Positions 59,457 to 64,000 of a stretch of DNA of 64,000 nucleotides are shown one piece after another; the stretch's first letter is position 1, and each line of letters begins with the position of its first letter. The notes under the pieces are model-generated. The model was not told the DNA's origin. It worked only from the letters and a program-made list of their open reading frames with translations, and made no database searches. The translations under genes were made by a program, and so were the position numbers. The DNA comes from Piper betle (lineage: Eukaryota > Streptophyta > Magnoliopsida > Piperales > Piperaceae). The stretch lies in NCBI GenBank assembly GCA_033002965.1, contig JAURVB010000725.1:1-64000 (forward strand). Direction: 5' to 3'.

Positions 59457-62400
59457 ACCCCAGTATATGACGATAACACCAGTAATACATCAATAAAATG
59501 AGTTATCAAAATATATGATAGTGTGCCAATTTTATTTTTATTCCATACATGTGACCTTAGAATTGGTTTTATGCCAATGATCATGTTAGGATGTGTTAGT
59601 TAGTATTTTAGATAGTTTGGTATGCTTAAAACATGTCATTTTTTGCTTATTGAGGGTAGTTTATTTTATGGTATTGTATCATATTTTATTTTATATATTT
59701 TTTAAATTTATTTATTATTTTGACTCATGTTCGAAACTAATCAAGCTTAATTTAAGAAACTGCCATTGCCTTATATTTTCTCCTAACTGATCGCTATTTT
59801 TCTCTCCGTGTTGCACCCTACTTGATCGCCACATCTCCTCCACCCTGACACCATCCTCACCTATGGCGCAGACCACCATCTCCGACCACAGCTACCCGAT
59901 CACCGTCGCTTCCAACCCTTGCCCTCACTTTCCTCTACCTTCCCTGACCATTGAATCGCTCCCACCATCCAGTTATCATCTCTCTCAACCGTTGCCTCTT
60001 TGCCGCCCGTTGCCCCTCATTGCTGTTGGACAAGTCTTGGCTTACCTCCGTCGTTGTCATCAATACCTATCCGACTGGATTCCCTGCTCGTGGATGACCC
60101 AAAGACGCCACCTTGGTTGTTTCGCCAAGAGTTTCTTCCACTGGATGTCGCTAGGCCACCGTTGTGCACCTCCTAGGGTTTGGTTTGAACCCCAACACCC
60201 TATCCAGAGCCGACCGTCGGTCACCATTGGTCATTGTTGTTGCCGACAATGCTAGGAATACTATTAATTATGCGATACTATTAATTATTCGATGTATATG
60301 AGAATTGTTATTGCGATACAATGGATGTGACGATGAAATTATATGTATAGAATGCAAAGTGGTGATTGTGCATACACTTAATTACTGTGATTTAGTTGTT
60401 CATGAATTGAATTGAGAAGAATGTTCATTTATTTGTTATCTGCTTGATTATGATATAGATGATTGTCATGTTAAATATTGTGATAACTTTGTGTTATAGT
60501 ATTGATGAATGTTTCTTGTTAGACATTTTAATGTGATTTGGATAGTTTATCATAAGTAACTCGATCGAGATTAAATGTCCTAATTGATATAGTGATTTGA
60601 TGTATATTGCATGTTATGATATGATGATGCATCACACTGTGCGCTAGCATTTAAATTTGATATGTAGGTATGGAGTAAGAGCTCATCACCTAGGCGCAAG
60701 AACCAACTTGGAACTTCTAATAGGTTCGTTTAGGACTCGCTCCCTGATTTATGATCTCCTTTATCGAGTTTTGATTTGACTAATATAAGATGTGTTGAGT
60801 GATAAATTGATTGGATTTCACTTAACACAGAGTATTTAGTCGAATGATTTTTAGATTAAAACCCTCGAGGATGAGATCCCTCGAGTTTATTTTGAAAATC
60901 AACTCTAGATCAAGTTGTTTTCGGGCCTACTATTTAATTCCCTACCTAGCCCTATAATATGAATTTTATGATTTTTTTTCAGTGAAATATGAGATGGGGA
61001 AATAGACTTACACATACTGTGAGAGGGCACATGTTTGAGCCACAACAAGCTCTGGATTGATGGGCCTACCTTTCCATTCTTAAAGGATCCTGACAACTCC
61101 ATATTTTGAACTTCCTTAAACTCGAAGAAGTATGGAGGTTTATGGGTACTACAATGTAGCGTACATCTAGACATGTGGATTCAAAGAGTATTAAAGGCGT
61201 GTGAGATCCCTCAACTTAGTCCCACATCTAATACCTACTAGGAAAAGATCCTGTTTATAAGTGGGAATGGACTATAGATCTTTAACTTCCGGGGTACCCA
61301 TTTAAAGAAATGACTTAGCCCATTACGTTGCACTTTGGGCTGGGTCGTTACAAATGGTATCAGAGCCGACCTGGTTCCGTGTTAGATGGTGGGTTGGATT
61401 ATGAACGTTGGCTAGGCTGCCGGTCACGGGCCAAAAAGGACGTGGGCTGGGGCTAGCAACGGGCCAAGAATAGGCATTTCAGGGACGAAATTCCCTAAGG
61501 TGGGTGGATTGTGAGATCCCTCAACTTAGTCCCACATCTAATACCTACTAGGAAAAGATCCTGTTTATAAGTGGGAATGGACTATAGATCTTTAACTTCC
61601 GGGGTACCCATTTTAAAGAAATGACTTGGCCCATTACGTTGCACTTTGGGCTGGGTCGTTACAAGGCGACTACTTGGTAGTCATGCGACTACTTAAAAGT
61701 AGTCAACCTTGAGGATTTAGAGAGCTTTAGTAGACTGGTTTTTTCGAGTGTGGGATAGTTTAAAAAATGTCAAGAGAGGCATCAGACCAGTCAGTATAAG
61801 ACGCTATCGAGGTTATACCTTGATGACTCTTTAATAATTACTCTTATGAGTGTTCTTGTGAAAAAAATAAATATTTTATTTTAACATGAGAGTCAACTTT
61901 ATGTGTCAGTTTTATATGTAGTTATTTCTGGACCAGTAACACTTGTTACTGACATTTTCTTATCATATATATAGGTGAGAACGAGACTAAATGAACACTA
62001 TTGGTATGACAGAAGAGCAGTGATGCCGCTTTACATGCATATATCTGCCGAGTGATGAAAATGAACATGTTATGATATCTTGATGTTAATATGATTTGGA
62101 ATGCAAACTTTGTCATGATATGAGTTGTGGCATAATTGCTATGTAAATTATAACATGATGTGCAATGTTTATATGCCTGAGGATTTTAATAACATGCTAA
62201 TCATATTTAGCAAATGACCCAACTCAGGAGCATGATATGAATGATATATGTGAAACCTACTGTGTTATAATATATTGTGAATATATATATATATATATAA
62301 TGTTGATAGGGCGTCCCTTATTACAATTTTAGGGGAAACTTTGTCCATTTTGATTTAAAAACCATTGTTTTCTGAATTTGCACTGTGTTTGAATTATTTT

Positions 62401-62616
62401 GAAATATATTTCGGTTTGTCATAACATACATATAAGATCTTGTTAGGTTTAGAACATCTCATGTATGCATTGTATGTGAACTATCTTATCTTAAGATACC
62501 AAGAGTAGATCCTTTTTTACTATGGTTGGGTTGATCGATTTAATTGAGTTAAGGATAGTTTGGTCCCCAATAACATTTCCAAATCGGTTTGAGAGTGAAC
62601 TAGTTTAGGGTGCTAA
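59457..62616 (+). repeat. LTR-like unit 3 (most diverged, interrupted by a TRIM)
   Basis: About 2.69 kb without the TRIM. It begins directly at the GTATATGACGATAACACC landmark, so the first part of the unit is missing. The GGAGTAAGAGCTC, GATCCTGACAACTCC and GATAGGGCGTCCC landmarks are present but diverged. It ends near TAGGGTGCTAAG. The frame 59,863-60,255 lies in the GC-richer part and has no family match. Confidence 0.6.
61200..61663 (+). mobile_element. Complete TRIM retrotransposon
   Basis: LTRs at 61,200-61,352 and 61,510-61,663 enclose a 157-bp internal domain with TGGTATCAGAGCC at 61,355. A perfect target duplication AGGCG flanks it (61,195-61,199; 61,664-61,668). It interrupts the TTAAAGGCGACT landmark of LTR-like unit 3. 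Both LTRs share the same variant ACTAGGAAAAGATCC, so they come from one recent event. Confidence 0.93.
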
Positions 62617-62875
62617 GATTGCGAGAATGTTTGTTTAGATGTTCTGCTTTATAGGAACTCTAAATTCTTTTTTCTCCTTGGTTTTCTACTCCAATTATTT
62701 ATATCTTAATGTGGGTTTGACTTGTTAGGGGTGTGAGCTTTGGTTAATAAGTTTGATAATGTGATTTGGGAGTGGACCTACCTATTGACATTTGGCATTG
62801 CCATTGAAAATTGGGTGGATTTATTAAGATTCATGGATTTTACTTTTTGGCATAGACGTGTAATACTTTAATGCA

Positions 62876-63998
62876 AATCTATTTAATAATTCTAGAATTG
62901 CCAAGAAAAATTCCTATAAAATGTATGAATAATACTATAATCGTTAAGCGAAAGTGTACCTTAATCCATACTAGTTCTGATTGAATAAAGTATTTTTTCT
63001 TTTTTATTGCTTAACATTATAGTGTCTTTCTCTTCGATGATGTAGAAAATAACTTAAAATTACTTCTATTATGAAACTATGTAATTTTGATAAGGGGAAA
63101 AAACGTAGTTACGTAACGCATAGTAGTTTTATATAATTAACTAAATTATAGCCATCAATAATATAAATATTCATAAACTATACTTTTTAACTTCTGTGGA
63201 CGTGAAGTAAGGACATTAATTTTCATTGATGAGATTAGTTAATAATCTTACAATCTTTCACTTGGTCCATATAGCGATTTGATGATTCAAAATATAAGAG
63301 CTTATTAAATAATCTTCGGGAATGAATTCCATTTCTTTTCATTCCAAATCTTCTTTAGGCATTGCACTTTGCTGAATTTGTCCCCTTTCTAAATTGAAAC
63401 TATATTGGTAGTAATTTTTTCATTCAAAATATCTCTAAAATTTTATCAATATACATTTTATGAGACAATCATGACAACCCTTGTGATCTATTGTGAAGTA
63501 TTTTTATTCATCACATATGATGTCTATCCCATATCTTTCATTTCAAAATTCTTAGAAAGATAGTTTTTTACTTCATATATTAAACCAATATCATTAGTAA
63601 CAAAAAGAATGTCAATAACATATAAGATTGAGATAATTAACTTGCCCTCACTCACTATAATTACATCCAATAATGATTGTCGTTAATAAATAAAGCATGA
63701 AATAAAAATTACAAATTACATGTAATAGAAAATAAACCTTAATTTTATACAAATCTATGAGAGGAGGCTCTAATGACTACATGTAATAATTTAATATTAT
63801 TCTATTTAATAATTTTAGAATTGTCAAGAAAATTACCTAGAAAATGTATAAATAAGACTATAATCATTAATCAAAGCGTACCTTAATCCATAATAATTTT
63901 AACTGAAGATAGTAATATAATATATTTTCTTTTTTAACCTCACAATATCTTTCCCTTCATGGTGTAAATAATAATTTAGAACTACTTTTTTACGATAC
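62876..63998. repeat. Direct repeats flanking the copia remnant
   Basis: 62,876-63,068 and 63,803-63,998 share TCTATTTAATAATT, AGAATTG.CAAGAAAA, AAATGTAT.AATAA, GTACCTTAATCCATA, TTTTCTTTTTT and CTTC..TG.TGTA in the same order. They are diverged. They could be internal copia sequence repeated by nested insertion. Confidence 0.6.
63475..63690 (-). pseudogene. Ty1/copia reverse transcriptase remnant
   Basis: The minus-strand reading VSEGKLIISILYVIDILFV, then TNDIGLIYEVKNYLSKNFEM and KDMG followed by a stop, matches the copia RT region around the catalytic YVDD box and the xLSxxFEMKDLGE motif. The catalytic box is YVID (one aspartate lost, at 63,611-63,622). Further stop codons follow, so the copy is dead. 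Confidence 0.8.
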
Positions 63999-64000
63999 TA

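Larger units (their letters stand above)
62617..64000. other. AT-rich region with retrotransposon remnants
   Basis: No intact gene. It holds the copia remnant at 63,475-63,690 and direct repeats at 62,876-63,068 and 63,803-63,998. Confidence 0.6.

Overview
The window is nuclear DNA of a flowering plant. The evidence is interrupted genes with GT-AG introns, plant-specific families (a GRAS factor, a CYP707A cytochrome P450, a SIAMESE-related inhibitor, an RDUF-type RING protein, a TRP telomere-repeat binder) and many plant transposons in AT-rich spacer DNA. GC-rich coding sequence in an AT-rich genome fits a monocot, but the sequence alone does not settle this.

Layout. 1-1480: rearranged LTR-like repeat carrying a decayed minus-strand TRIM. 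2688-4150: tandem TRIM array with five LTRs. 6470-9755: telomere-repeat-binding (TRP-type) gene with many lesions. 12.85-16.62 kb: GRAS (SCL9/14/33-like) gene with a 5' UTR intron. 19.87-20.13 kb: short SMR-type CDK inhibitor gene, minus strand. 20.6-29.0 kb: spacer with small transposons, hairpins and a degenerate minisatellite. 29.10-32.13 kb: eight-exon CYP707A (ABA 8'-hydroxylase). 31.7-36.2 kb: segmental duplication that copied only the last CYP707A exon; one copy holds a hAT insertion. 36.6-42.8 kb: hAT-like elements, a very GC-rich foldback and a probable solo LTR. 47.0-48.1 kb: RING-H2/DUF1117 E3 ligase gene, minus strand. 53.2-62.6 kb: three tandem LTR-like units of about 2.7-2.9 kb, two of them with a TRIM insertion. 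About 63.5 kb: decayed Ty1/copia reverse transcriptase.

The genes do not form an operon-like unit. CYP707A (ABA breakdown) and the RDUF-like ligase (a family tied to ABA and drought responses) share a hormone theme, but linkage in plants rarely means function.

The most striking observation is that every recognisable gene carries small frame-breaking losses, mostly one base missing from a homopolymer, while family-conserved sequence resumes in the next frame. This points either to uncorrected long-read assembly errors or to widespread recent decay. The TRP copy also has an apparent nonsense codon, and the SMR gene has three losses that together restore frame. The second notable system is a TRIM family with about 154-bp LTRs, present as a tandem multi-LTR array and as separate insertions with perfect 5-bp target duplications.
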